Both the position numbers and the translations under genes were made by a program. Below are positions 17,396 through 25,782 of a DNA stretch of 45,105 nucleotides, piece after piece (position 1 is the stretch's first letter; each line of letters begins with the position of its first letter). The notes under the pieces are model-generated. The model saw only the letters and a list, made by a program, of their open reading frames with translations, searched no databases and was not told where the DNA came from. Source of the stretch: Xanthomonas hortorum pv. cynarae (lineage in GTDB: Bacteria; Pseudomonadota; Gammaproteobacteria; Xanthomonadales; Xanthomonadaceae); contig NZ_MDFM01000035.1 in NCBI RefSeq assembly GCF_002939985.1, positions 1 to 45,105 on the forward strand, given 5' to 3'.

Positions 17396-17716
17396 CTAGC
17401 GGCTGGCGTCTTTGTTGGTCTGGGCACGCGCAAGGGCGCTTGCCGCTGCGATGAGCTCCGGCAGTTCCTGCCGGAAGGAATCCGCGTATCCGGGCAACAG
17501 GGTCGCCTTGAAGCTCGCGTGGTCGAACACCGGCTTGTCCTGCAGGTACGCGATCTCCCGGCCTTGCAGGACAAAGTTGAAGCAGGCACGCCAGCGCGGA
17601 TCCGGGCTGCTGGACAGATGCACTTCGATGAGACTGCTGGCATCGCTCGCGGTGTTCTTGGGTGCAGCGGAAAACGCGCGCACCGAGATCTGGCTACTGC
17701 TGTTCATGCGCACCAT
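17396..17716 (-). CDS. Hypothetical protein, 106 residues
   Basis: An open frame with normal host codon bias and globular-looking composition (SLIEVHLSSSPDPRWRACF; GREIAYLQDKPVFDH; LPELIAAASALA). No signal peptide, transmembrane segment or known family was recognised. The start may be ATG 17716 or ATG 17707. It lies upstream of, and on the same strand as, the DUF2231/dehydrogenase pair but 78 nt away, so co-transcription is possible but not shown. Confidence 0.6.
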   Translation of the reverse strand: MVRMNSSSQISVRAFSAAPKNTASDASSLIEVHLSSSPDPRWRACFNFVLQGREIAYLQDKPVFDHASFKATLLPGYADSFRQELPELIAAASALARAQTNKDASR

Positions 17717-18237
17717 GATCGTCTGTGGACCGTCGCGGTGTTGTGAGTCGATGGCAGCTCACGCTTTGCGTGCCGGTTGGGTGGCGTCAAGCTTGCACCT
17801 AGCTGGCTCTGCAAGTTTCAAAGATTTGATGTCAGCCATCTCACACAACGTGCACACGCCTCGAGCCCGGATTCACGTCAGCAATGATGCGTGGTGAGTA
17901 GTTTTTGTTGATCGAGGTTCGCTGCGTTTTGCGATTCTATTTGCGGTGGATTGCTTTCGGAACACCATTTGGTTGATCAATTTCTGACCGCCACCGCTGG
18001 CTGTATCGAGTAACAAGCCCGGCAATGAAATCGTTCCGCTGCTCTATGAATCCTTTTATCTAAGAGCGACCTGTGCAGTATGCGATCTGCCGTGTTTAAA
18101 GCTTCACTGCAAACAGTAGCAATGAATCCCGTTGATTCCTTGCAAGTTGCAAAATTAGCGCCCAATCTGGAATCGACAACTTCTTGCTGGGCAAGCCTTA
18201 CTGGTTCAAGCCGCTCAATGCAGGCACTGAGGTGTGT
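17717..18237. other. Intergenic region without a supported gene
   Basis: About 520 nt. Open frames here (for example on the minus strand across 17977-18474) have poor composition and lack ribosome sites. No tRNA, clear terminator or repeat was seen. Confidence 0.5.
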
Positions 18238-18471
18238 ATGGGGCTCACCATGATCCGGAACATCGGTCACTACCGATTGACGGCGCACACGGCGCCGGCA
18301 GGTGCCTTGTACGCTCCGGAAATTCTCGTCTCTTTCGAAGATGGCATCACCCTGCGCGGTTATAAACCGCCGGATGTCAGATTCGACACCCAACTTGCTG
18401 CGAGGCATTACGCCAGGCAATGGATGGGCAGATGCAAGCTCTCGGCGTTGGGCATTCTTGAAGACAGCTGA
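18238..18471 (+). CDS. Small hypothetical protein, 77 residues
   Basis: From ATG 18238, preceded by GAGG at a good distance (tgaggtgtgt), the frame encodes a compact protein: an N-terminal beta-hairpin-like part (HYRLTAHTAPAGALYAPEI), a second strand pair (SFEDGITLRGYKP) and a helix (FDTQLAARHYARQW). This layout resembles the small DUF6566-like proteins common in beta- and gammaproteobacteria, but the match is a pattern impression only. It stands alone between two minus-strand genes. It reads better than the overlapping minus-strand frame. Confidence 0.5.
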   Translation: MGLTMIRNIGHYRLTAHTAPAGALYAPEILVSFEDGITLRGYKPPDVRFDTQLAARHYARQWMGRCKLSALGILEDS

Positions 18472-18584
18472 CATGGGTGCGCCGTTCGAGGCATCGTGTC
18501 GATCGATGAAGACCTACCCAAGCTCGATTCTGCAGATGTACGGGAGTCTTGCCCGGTAGCGATGCCTCAACCTGGCCAGAGCAG

Positions 18585-19853
18585 TCAAACTGCAGGGAAC
18601 CCCAACGTGAAGCACGCGCCCTGCCCGGGCCCGGATGCCACATCGATGAACCCATTGGCCTGCCTCACTGCGCCGTCGACTTGCGCCAAGCCCAAGCCGG
18701 TGCCCTTCCCCGCCGGCTTCGTTGTGAAGTAGGCATCGAACAAATGCTCACGTACCTCGGGCGTAATACCGCTGCCGTTGTCGCTGACAGCGATGGTGAC
18801 GTAGTCGCCACTGCGGCGAGCGCTTGCCTCGTCGACATCGGCAAGCGAGCACTGTGCCACGGCAATACCGACCTTGCCGTGCTCGCCACAGACATCGCGT
18901 GCATTGATCACCAGATTCAAAAGCGCGCGTTCCAATGTGTGCGGATCGACCAACACCACGCTCCTGATCGCTGCCGGTGTCCACTCGATAGACACCTTGT
19001 TACCCGCTGCCTGTTGCAGCAAGGGCAGCAGCCGTGCGACCAGCTCGTTGAGATCCACCTCTTCGGGTGCGTACGGGTGATTGCGCGCGAACCCCAGCAG
19101 CCGCTGCGCCATGATCGAGCCCTGCTGCAAAGCGCCCTCGGCCATGCGCAGAATCTTCCTGTCTTCGGCGATGACAGCGCCGCGAGACTGAACCACTTCG
19201 ATGGCAGCGCCCGCAGTTTGCAGCACGTTATTGAGGTCGTGGACCACCCCTGCCAGCAATTGCCCAACGGCCTCTCCCTCCTGCGCCCGCTCGGCTACGG
19301 TCTCGGCCAGTCGCTGGGCTGCGCGCGCGATATCGAGTTCACCTTCCACATCGCGGCCGCTACTGTCGTTGCTGTTGAGCTCGTAGCCAATGGTGTTGGA
19401 CAGTTCGCTTTGCCTGATCAACGGGTCATTGCGTGCGCTCAGCGTCTGGTTGAGCGTGCGTAGCGCTTGCTGCGATTGCCGGCGCTCGGTGATGTCGCGA
19501 TTGACCGCCAGCACGCCTTCGATGTTGCCGTATGCATCGCGCAGCGGGCTGGTGGACACCAGCCAGAACTGGCGTTGGCCATCGGCGCCGGTGCACTCGG
19601 TTTCGAATTGCTGGGACAATCCTTGACCAGCAGCTGCAAGCGCATCTTCCACGCGCTGTCTGAATTCTTCCGGCCACAACGACGACCAGCGCTCGCCCAC
19701 GATGGACCTGGCATGCTCTGCCGCCACACGTGCCAGACCATGCGCATTGACGAATTTGACGCGCCCATCCAACGAAATTTCCTTGATGGAATCCAGCGAG
19801 AGTTCGACCACTTGCCGGTAGCGATGATCGGGGAAATCTTGCGTCGTGTTCAT
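18585..19853 (-). CDS. Soluble PAS-domain histidine kinase (HPK4-like)
   Basis: A 422-residue cytoplasmic kinase read from ATG 19853 (MNTTQDFPDH); a GTG at 19871 would add six residues. The PAS/PAC domain covers residues 15-130 (LDSIKEISLDGRVKFVNAHG; EGVLAVNRDITERR). The phospho-acceptor motif is VVHDLNN near residue 206; this HDLNN form is typical of NtrB-like HPK4 kinases. ATPase boxes are LLNLVINARD (N), SDNGSGI (G1), FTTKPAGKGTGLGLAQV (F and G2). There are no transmembrane helices. It is divergent, 74 nt away, from a single-domain response regulator that is probably its partner and is frameshifted in this sequence. Confidence 0.92.
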   Translation of the reverse strand: MNTTQDFPDHRYRQVVELSLDSIKEISLDGRVKFVNAHGLARVAAEHARSIVGERWSSLWPEEFRQRVEDALAAAGQGLSQQFETECTGADGQRQFWLVSTSPLRDAYGNIEGVLAVNRDITERRQSQQALRTLNQTLSARNDPLIRQSELSNTIGYELNSNDSSGRDVEGELDIARAAQRLAETVAERAQEGEAVGQLLAGVVHDLNNVLQTAGAAIEVVQSRGAVIAEDRKILRMAEGALQQGSIMAQRLLGFARNHPYAPEEVDLNELVARLLPLLQQAAGNKVSIEWTPAAIRSVVLVDPHTLERALLNLVINARDVCGEHGKVGIAVAQCSLADVDEASARRSGDYVTIAVSDNGSGITPEVREHLFDAYFTTKPAGKGTGLGLAQVDGAVRQANGFIDVASGPGQGACFTLGFPAV

Positions 19854-19927
19854 CGTGCTCAAATCGATCACATGCCTTTCGCGTGGGAAACGTAGTGTGG
19901 TGCGGGCATCCTCAGAACACCTGCTTT

Positions 19928-20297
19928 ATGGAATTCAAGAACGAAAAACTGATCCTCGTGGTCGACGACGATGTTGACACCCTTGAGGTCGCTGCGCTGT
20001 TGCTGTCGGATATTGGATATGCGGTTTGTGACTGCTGTAGACGCCCAGGAAGCGCTCGAACATATCGACAACCATCCGGGCATCGACCTGCTCTTTACCG
20101 ACCTTCAGATGCCGGGCCTGCTGGACGGCTATGGTCTCATCTCCTACCTGCGCTCCAATGGCAACAATGTGCCAGCCATCCTCACCTCCGGTCTGGGCCG
20201 CTCGCCCAACGGGTTGCCCGAGCGCACCATCTTCCTGAGCAAACCCTACACGCGCCGTGGTCTGGTGCAACAGATTGAGGCGTTCGTGGGGCACTAG
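19928..20297 (+). pseudogene. Single-domain response regulator, frameshifted
   Basis: From ATG 19928 the frame reads MEFKNEKLILVVDDDVDTLE and on to IGYAV, the start of a CheY-type receiver with the DDD acidic cluster. It then runs off-frame. The rest of the receiver is in the next frame: VTAVDAQEALEHI, the phospho-acceptor LLFTDLQMPG and the conserved Lys in FLSKPYT, ending at 20297. Removing one T from TTT at 20025-20027 joins the two parts into a normal receiver of about 122 residues without an output domain. It is divergent from the PAS kinase and is likely its phosphorylation partner. The break is either a real mutation or a sequencing error. Confidence 0.75.
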
Positions 20298-20406
20298 AAA
20301 CAGGGCGGCTGCAGCGCGACCCCCAATTGCACGGTCCGCTTCACAGCGATGTCATCGATTGAGCGCATCACACGCTTTGCACCACTTGCTGCTTAGCTTC
20401 CTTGCG

Positions 20407-21402
20407 ATGAGCGCACGCATTACATCCAACGATCCAGTTTTTTTATCGCCTGACAACCACGATGCAAAGAACGGGCTCAACCAATCAATGCTGCAACGTT
20501 GGTTGCGCGATCACCCTGTGCTCCCTTTACCAGGGCGCGGCCGAACTGCCGAACGCTGGCAGCTGCTCGCCGATATCGCTGCGGACGATTTGTGTGTCGC
20601 CAAATTTCTGGAAGCGCATTACGACGCGCAGGCCATCTGTGCCGATCTGGCTGTCGATGTCATCGAACCTGGGCAACGCTGGGCTGTGTGGGCAGCGGAG
20701 CCACCGGGTTCGGACATGCGATTTACCGGCAATACGCTCGAAGGAACCAAGGCGTGGTGCTCTGGCGCGGCCCAGGTCACGCACGCGTTGGTGACTACGC
20801 AGCACGCCGGTGCCAGCTGTCTGTTTGCGGTGGCCTTGAATCAACCCGGTGTGCAGATCGATGCAAGTGGCTGGCAGGCGATCGGCATGCGCGACATCGA
20901 GACCGCCAATGTCACCTTCACCAGGGTTCCCGCGCAGCAGGTTGGAGCGAGCGATGCGTATCTGACACGGCCAGGGTTCTGGCATGGTGGTGCCGGCATC
21001 GCCGCATGCTGGTTTGGCGCAACCATCGCCGTTGCCGATGTGCTACGCACAGCGTCTCGGGTACGCCGCGATCCGCATGCCGCTGCGCACCTGGGCGCCA
21101 TCGACGCAGGCCTGGCCGCTGCTGGTGCGTTGTTGCGTCAGCTCGCGCAGCAGATTGACGCACAACCGCAGGATCCGCAGATGCGCGGCGTGCTGCAGGT
21201 ACGCAGTGTTGTCGAGGCAGTGGCGCGCGACACGCTCGATCGGGTTGGCCGTGCACTGGGCCCTGGCCCGCTTTGCGGCGACCGCGTGCATGCACAGCGC
21301 TGCGCCGACTTGTCGGTCTTCATCCGACAACACCACGGCGAACGTGATCTGCAAGCCTTGGGTGAGCTCTGCCATCAACAGGATCTCGCATGGAAGATTT
21401 GA
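20407..21402 (+). CDS. Acyl-CoA dehydrogenase-like protein
   Basis: A 331-residue protein from ATG 20407 (MSARITSND). It has the acyl-CoA dehydrogenase middle-domain pattern (AVWAAEPPGSDMRF; GTKAWCSGAAQVTHALV) and a C-terminal four-helix bundle (residues 190-325). It is shorter than typical dehydrogenases (about 380), with a reduced N-terminal domain, so activity on a CoA ester is not assured. It opens a four-gene operon: its last codons overlap the PIG-L deacetylase start by 13 nt. The gene neighbourhood, not beta-oxidation, suggests its role. Confidence 0.82.
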   Translation: MSARITSNDPVFLSPDNHDAKNGLNQSMLQRWLRDHPVLPLPGRGRTAERWQLLADIAADDLCVAKFLEAHYDAQAICADLAVDVIEPGQRWAVWAAEPPGSDMRFTGNTLEGTKAWCSGAAQVTHALVTTQHAGASCLFAVALNQPGVQIDASGWQAIGMRDIETANVTFTRVPAQQVGASDAYLTRPGFWHGGAGIAACWFGATIAVADVLRTASRVRRDPHAAAHLGAIDAGLAAAGALLRQLAQQIDAQPQDPQMRGVLQVRSVVEAVARDTLDRVGRALGPGPLCGDRVHAQRCADLSVFIRQHHGERDLQALGELCHQQDLAWKI

Positions 21403-22151
21403 CCGGCCAGCCAATCGAAGGCGCAGGCACACCCGAGTCGGTGTGGCGCGATGCAGCGTGTCTAAGTGGCATGCCGCGCAGCTCGCTATCGCAACTGCTG
21501 CAAGGCAGCCCTCGGCTGGTCGTGGTCGCGCCCCACCCCGACGACGAAGTGCTTGGCTGCGGTGGGCTCATCGCAGCTGCACGCGCGGCTGGTGTATCTG
21601 TGCTGATCATCGCGCTCACCGATGGCGAGCTGGCGTATCCGGACGAACCGGGCTGGGCGCCGCATGTGCTTGGCCCTGCGCGTCGGCTGGAGCTCGAGGC
21701 AGCCGTTCGATATCTGGGTCTGTTGCCAGGCGCATTGGTCCATCTTGCATTGGGTGACGGCGCACTGGCTGCGTGCGAGGCGCGCATTGCAGAGGCCGTG
21801 GGCGGCTTGCTCGATGCGAACGATACGGTGCTGGTGACCTGGCAGCGCGACGGCCATCCCGATCACGAAGCCGCATCGCGCGCCACCAAGGCTGCCTGCG
21901 ACACCCACGGTGCGCGCTTGCTGCAATACCCGGTGTGGGCCTGGCATTGGTCGCAACCGGACGACGGCGTCCTTACCGACGAGGGTGCTACCCGATTCGA
22001 GTTATCTCCTACGGTGATGGAGGCAAAGCGGCAGGCCATCCAGTGTTTCGCAACGCAGATCGGTCAGTGCACGCCGGCGGTTGCGGCGCCGATCCTGCCA
22101 TTGCACGTGTTGGAACGGTTCGATCGCTCTTTTGAGGTGTTCATCCGATGA
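21390..22151 (+). CDS. PIG-L family N-acetylglucosamine-type deacetylase
   Basis: A 253-residue zinc hydrolase of the PIG-L/LmbE family. The metal-binding motif HPDDE is at about residue 48 (VVVAPHPDDEVLGCGG), and the second motif DGHPDHEA near residue 155 supplies the other histidine. The family removes acetyl groups from GlcNAc-containing lipids, mycothiol and bacillithiol precursors or antibiotics. The ATG at 21390 lies inside the end of the acyl-CoA dehydrogenase-like gene, and its stop overlaps the next gene by 4 nt, so translation is coupled. The substrate is probably made or extended by the glycosyltransferase at the operon end. Confidence 0.92.
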   Translation: MEDLTGQPIEGAGTPESVWRDAACLSGMPRSSLSQLLQGSPRLVVVAPHPDDEVLGCGGLIAAARAAGVSVLIIALTDGELAYPDEPGWAPHVLGPARRLELEAAVRYLGLLPGALVHLALGDGALAACEARIAEAVGGLLDANDTVLVTWQRDGHPDHEAASRATKAACDTHGARLLQYPVWAWHWSQPDDGVLTDEGATRFELSPTVMEAKRQAIQCFATQIGQCTPAVAAPILPLHVLERFDRSFEVFIR

Positions 22152-22744
22152 CGGCCTTGAGTGTCGCGCATTTCGAGCAGCTGTATGCCGACGACGACCC
22201 GTTCGGCTACCGCTCGCGTTGGTACGAGCAGCGCAAACGCGAGATCCTGCTGGGCACCCTGCCCTATCGACGCTTTGCAAAAGGCTGGGAATTTGGATGT
22301 TCGAACGGAGAACTCACTGCAGCACTCGGGCAACGCTGCGACGCGTTGCTGGCCACCGATCTCTCTCAGCAGGCGGTGGACCTGGCAAGTGTGCGCGTCG
22401 AACAGATGCGCCATGTGACCCTGCAACAGGCGACGCATCCTGCGGATTGGCCGGATGGCAGCTTCGATCTGATCGTGTTCAGTGAGGTCGGTTATTACCT
22501 GGAAGATGCCGCATTCGAAAAAACCGCTGCACTGTTTGCCCAATCGCTCAGCGAGCGCGGTTGCCTTGTCGCCTGTCATTGGCGTCACGACTTCCAGGGC
22601 GCGCTGCGCAGTGCAGAGCGGGTACATGAAGGATTGCACGATGCATTGGCGCTGGAAACGCTGTGCACATATCAAGACCCTGATTTCGTGCTGCAGGCAT
22701 GGATGGCCGGACCATCGATTGCGCAACAGGAGTGCCTGCGATGA
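22148..22744 (+). CDS. NodS-like SAM-dependent methyltransferase
   Basis: A 198-residue class I methyltransferase. The N-terminus FEQLYADDDPFGYRSRWYEQ is typical of the NodS group. Motif I is WEFGCSNGELTAAL (residues 47-60), with the acidic strand end ATDLSQQAV and the motif IV region FDLIVFSEVGYYL. NodS N-methylates the deacetylated terminal glucosamine of rhizobial Nod factors; the adjacent PIG-L deacetylase fits an analogous deacetylate-then-methylate order. It starts and ends with 4-nt ATGA overlaps. Confidence 0.9.
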   Translation: MTALSVAHFEQLYADDDPFGYRSRWYEQRKREILLGTLPYRRFAKGWEFGCSNGELTAALGQRCDALLATDLSQQAVDLASVRVEQMRHVTLQQATHPADWPDGSFDLIVFSEVGYYLEDAAFEKTAALFAQSLSERGCLVACHWRHDFQGALRSAERVHEGLHDALALETLCTYQDPDFVLQAWMAGPSIAQQECLR

Positions 22745-23427
22745 TTGCGGTGACCATTCCGGCGCATAACGAAGCAGCGCTGATTGGGCAGTGTCTACAA
22801 TCCATCCTGGTGGCGGCCCGGCATCCGCAGTTGTATGGCGAGCGCGTGGAAATCCATGTCGCGCTCGACCGCTGCACCGACCTCACCGGCAGCATTGCCC
22901 GTTCGCATGGCGCCATGACGCTCAAGACCAGCGGCGGCGTCGGCATTGCGCGTGCGGCAGCGGCTTCTGCGGCAATCTCTCGCGGTGCGCGCTGGCTTGC
23001 CTTTACCGACGCCGACACCCGCGTGCCACCGGACTGGCTGTCGGCACAGCTTGGCTGTGCGGCCGATGTGTTCTGCGGCGTCGTGGAGGTCGGCGATTGG
23101 CGCGACTTTCGGCCGGAGACGCGCAAAGCCTTCATGGACACGGAAATCCGCTGTGACGGCCATCCGCATGTGCATGGCGCCAACCTGGGCATGAGCGCAG
23201 CCGCCTACCTGGCCGCCGGCGGTTTTTCCACGCGCACCTCCAGCGAAGACGTCGCCCTGGTCTGCGCACTGGAAGACGCCGGCATGCACATCGCGCGCCT
23301 GGTCACCCCGGTCGTCAACACCAGCGCCCGCCGCGACGCCCGCGCCACCGGCGGATTCAGCGATTACCTGATCCGTCTGGAAGCCGCCGTCATGGCGATG
23401 AGCCCTGTGCCCAGCAAGAACGCGTAG
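22741..23427 (+). CDS. GT2-type glycosyltransferase
   Basis: A 228-residue family-2-like glycosyltransferase read from ATG 22741, overlapping the methyltransferase stop. The nucleotide-binding strand is MIAVTIPAHNEAALIGQCLQ, and the metal-binding DxD is in LAFTDADTRVP near residue 96. The acceptor-side segment HVHGANLGMSAAAYLAAGG and the catalytic-base region SSEDVALV follow. There are no transmembrane helices, so it acts in the cytosol. It closes the four-gene operon and probably supplies the sugar that the deacetylase and methyltransferase modify. Confidence 0.9.
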   Translation: MIAVTIPAHNEAALIGQCLQSILVAARHPQLYGERVEIHVALDRCTDLTGSIARSHGAMTLKTSGGVGIARAAAASAAISRGARWLAFTDADTRVPPDWLSAQLGCAADVFCGVVEVGDWRDFRPETRKAFMDTEIRCDGHPHVHGANLGMSAAAYLAAGGFSTRTSSEDVALVCALEDAGMHIARLVTPVVNTSARRDARATGGFSDYLIRLEAAVMAMSPVPSKNA

Positions 23428-23545
23428 CAAAACAGCCATCGGTTCAACAGCGACACGTGATCGAGCAACGACAGATCGAACATGCAGGCACAGGTCCTGC
23501 GGTCTCCACCATCGTCATTCATGACAGGCGGTTGCCAATCATCAG

Positions 23546-23564
23546 TGGGTGTAAAATGCACCCA
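23546..23564. promoter_or_regulatory. MarR operator candidate upstream of marR
   Basis: TGGGTG-N7-CACCCA is a perfect 6-bp inverted repeat. Its core GTGTAAAATGCAC matches two 13-bp sites before the nearby FAD monooxygenase. TAAAAT inside the core could be a -10 element, which would allow autorepression. Confidence 0.6.
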
Positions 23565-23586
23565 TTGGACGCAAAGCCCGGCCCTG

Positions 23587-24057
23587 ATGAAGAAAATCAA
23601 AGACACGCCTGAAGGTGCACGACTGCGTGAGCTGCATGGCGCACTGCTTGAGATCGTTGGCGTCATGAACCAGCCGCAGCGCGATGCAGCGATGATTCTG
23701 GAGGCTGGGATCTCCCTGGAGCGCGCGCAATTTCCGTTGCTGGTATTGGTGGAACGGTTCGGGCCGATCGGCGTGGTCGAACTTGCCGATCGCGTGGGGC
23801 GCGACTACACCACCGTCAGCCGGCAAGTTGCAAAGCTGGAAGAACAAGGCCTGGTCAGCCGGCGCGAGAGCGCTGCCGACCGTCGTGTGCGCGAGGCGGT
23901 GATCACCAGGAAGGGAAAGACGATGACCGACAAGGTCGATGAAGCCCGCAAGAAGATCGGGTTCGCCATCTTTTCCGAATGGAAAGAGCGCGATCTCGAT
24001 GCACTGGTGCGTCTCATGTGCAAGTTTGCGGACGATCTCAAACGCGGCGTTCCATAA
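23587..24057 (+). CDS. MarR-family transcriptional regulator
   Basis: A 156-residue regulator from ATG 23587 (MKKIKDTPEGARL); longer in-frame starts would run through the operator. The winged helix-turn-helix covers about residues 55-110 (VVELADRVGRDYTTVSRQVA; SADRRVREAVITRKG is the wing with the conserved DxR). The dimerisation helices are at both ends. MarR repressors usually respond to phenolic or quinone ligands. A palindrome overlaps its promoter, and the same palindrome occurs twice before the convergent aromatic monooxygenase gene, which is therefore its likely target. Confidence 0.92.
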   Translation: MKKIKDTPEGARLRELHGALLEIVGVMNQPQRDAAMILEAGISLERAQFPLLVLVERFGPIGVVELADRVGRDYTTVSRQVAKLEEQGLVSRRESAADRRVREAVITRKGKTMTDKVDEARKKIGFAIFSEWKERDLDALVRLMCKFADDLKRGVP

Positions 24058-24125
24058 GACGCCCAGTCATCTCTGCGACCTGAAGGAGACGTACGCGGGA
24101 GCTTCACACTTGTCGATTCGAATGA

Positions 24126-25649
24126 TCACATCAACTCGAATTCGGCCTGCTCTGCCGCAACAACACCTGCCGTGTGCAGGTAGTCGGTGATGCGCTGCGT
24201 TGCCTCGATGCGGCCGGTGAGGGCAACGTAGCCGTCCGGTCGCACCAGCACCAGATCGCCCGCTACCATCCCATAGGCGCGTTCGATCTGCTGGCCCGGA
24301 TCCTGCAGATCGCCGTTGCTACCGATCGAATACCTGCGAACACCCGGATAACACGGCAGCGTGTGTGCAGCGATCTGGTAAGCCAACAACGTCCAGTGCG
24401 GTCCCTTCAACAGCTCGAACAGGCGCGTTGCCTGCCCTGCCGCGCCAAGCAAGGGTGCATCCGGTGCGCGCCAACCGGAGGCGATCGCGGTCGTAGAGGT
24501 GGTCGGCCACACCAATGCAGAGGCGTTGTAGTGCAGGTCCAACTGCTGCGTCTGCCGACCGCGGCGCAAGTCGCCCTGTTTGGCTGCGTCGAGCAGCTTG
24601 ACCGACAGGCCCAGCATTGCGGCAGCGATTGGTCGGCGTTCCTGCTCGTAGCTGTCGAGCAGGCTCTCGGATGCACCGCGCACCACCGCAGCCAGTTTCC
24701 AACCCAGATTGTAGGCATCCTGCACGCTGGTATTGAGCCCTTGCCCGCCGGTCGGTGGATGGATGTGTGCGGCGTCGCCAGCCAGCAAAATACGTCCAAC
24801 GCGATAACGGTCTGCCAGTCGCGCGTTCATCGCATATGCCGATGCCCAGAACACCTGCTCGACGCGGATGGCGGTGTCGCCGATGCGCGCGGCGATCATC
24901 GCATTGAGGCCGCCGACCGACAGATCGATGTCGCCTTCCAGCTGCACCGGTGCCTGGATCTGGAACCAATCGGTCCCCGCCAGCGGGCAGAACGAAATCT
25001 GGGTTTGCATCGACGCCTGGTTGAAGCGGTGCCAATACGCGCGATCCAGACCACGGATGACCACGTCGGCCACGATTGCGCGCACGCCCAGCGTCTTGCC
25101 GGGGAAATCGATCGCGAGTGCCTGCCGCACAAAGCTGCGGCCGCCATCGGTTGCCACCAGATATCGGCAGCGGATCACCTGTGGCCCGCTGCCATCGCTT
25201 ACCTGCACGCTCACGCCGGTGGCATCCTGCTCCAGTCCGACCAGCTCGCATCCATAGTGCGGGGCGTGCCCGAACTCGGCGAGACGCTCGCGTAACACGC
25301 GCTCGGTCAGGAATTGCGGGGCCATCAATGGCTGCGCAAACGGCTCGGTCATGGTCGGCTCCGCACGATCAGGTTCGGCGTCCGTGTAGCTGCCGTCCTG
25401 AGCATAAGTACGCTCAGGCGGATACGGGCCGCCCACGGCTGCCAGGCGGTTTGCGATGCCCAGGTCTTCGAAAATCTCCAGCGTTCTCGGTTGGATGCCC
25501 TTGCCGCGCGAGCCACCGAACGGCTCGCTGATCTTGTCGATCAAGCGGAACCGGATGCCCCGGCGCGCCAGCTCCAGCGCCAGGGTCAGGCCAGCGGCAC
25601 CGGCGCCGCAGATCAGCACATCGAGGTCTTTGTCGTCGTTCATGGCCAT
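24126..25649 (-). CDS. FAD-dependent aromatic-ring monooxygenase
   Basis: A 507-residue flavoprotein hydroxylase of the phenol/pentachlorophenol/MhpA type. It has the N-terminal FAD fingerprint LICGAGAAGLTLALELARRG, RGKGIQPRTLEIFEDLG, the DG motif ATDGGRSFVR near residue 165 and the second FAD motif LAGDAAHIHPPTGGQGLN near residue 285. A thioredoxin-like C-terminal part follows. It hydroxylates aromatic compounds with NAD(P)H and oxygen. The start is ATG 25649 or 25643; the frame extends to a GTG at 25670 that overlaps an operator-like palindrome. It is probably repressed by the neighbouring MarR protein. Substrate unknown. Confidence 0.9.
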   Translation of the reverse strand: MAMNDDKDLDVLICGAGAAGLTLALELARRGIRFRLIDKISEPFGGSRGKGIQPRTLEIFEDLGIANRLAAVGGPYPPERTYAQDGSYTDAEPDRAEPTMTEPFAQPLMAPQFLTERVLRERLAEFGHAPHYGCELVGLEQDATGVSVQVSDGSGPQVIRCRYLVATDGGRSFVRQALAIDFPGKTLGVRAIVADVVIRGLDRAYWHRFNQASMQTQISFCPLAGTDWFQIQAPVQLEGDIDLSVGGLNAMIAARIGDTAIRVEQVFWASAYAMNARLADRYRVGRILLAGDAAHIHPPTGGQGLNTSVQDAYNLGWKLAAVVRGASESLLDSYEQERRPIAAAMLGLSVKLLDAAKQGDLRRGRQTQQLDLHYNASALVWPTTSTTAIASGWRAPDAPLLGAAGQATRLFELLKGPHWTLLAYQIAAHTLPCYPGVRRYSIGSNGDLQDPGQQIERAYGMVAGDLVLVRPDGYVALTGRIEATQRITDYLHTAGVVAAEQAEFELM

Positions 25650-25657
25650 CCATATAT

Positions 25658-25670
25658 GTGCAATATGCAC
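25658..25670. promoter_or_regulatory. MarR operator candidate, proximal monooxygenase site
   Basis: GTGCAATATGCAC is a perfect palindrome with 5-bp arms and a 3-nt centre, placed 8 nt upstream of the start codon. It shares the layout of the site before marR. Confidence 0.6.
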
Positions 25671-25706
25671 TTAATTTGGCGGCAGCTTAGGCCTATCGAA
25701 AAAAGA

Positions 25707-25719
25707 GTGCAAGTAGCAC
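25707..25719. promoter_or_regulatory. MarR operator candidate, distal monooxygenase site
   Basis: GTGCAAGTAGCAC is a palindrome with one mismatch in 5-bp arms, 49 bp from the proximal site. Two sites about 4.7 helical turns apart could bind two dimers. Confidence 0.5.
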
Positions 25720-25782
25720 ATATTCAGCCGGCGCTGCCGGCTTGGCTTGGCCGGTGTGCAAGACCCGCGCTCTGCATCTTTT

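Noticed and set aside
17977..18474. 165-codon minus-strand frame
   Set aside because: Overlaps the better-supported plus-strand small gene and has an irregular, charge-rich composition with no motif.
20407..23427. Calling the operon a Nod-factor pathway
   Set aside because: There is no NodA acyltransferase or chitin-synthase-like NodC; the glycosyltransferase is short and soluble, so only an analogy is justified.
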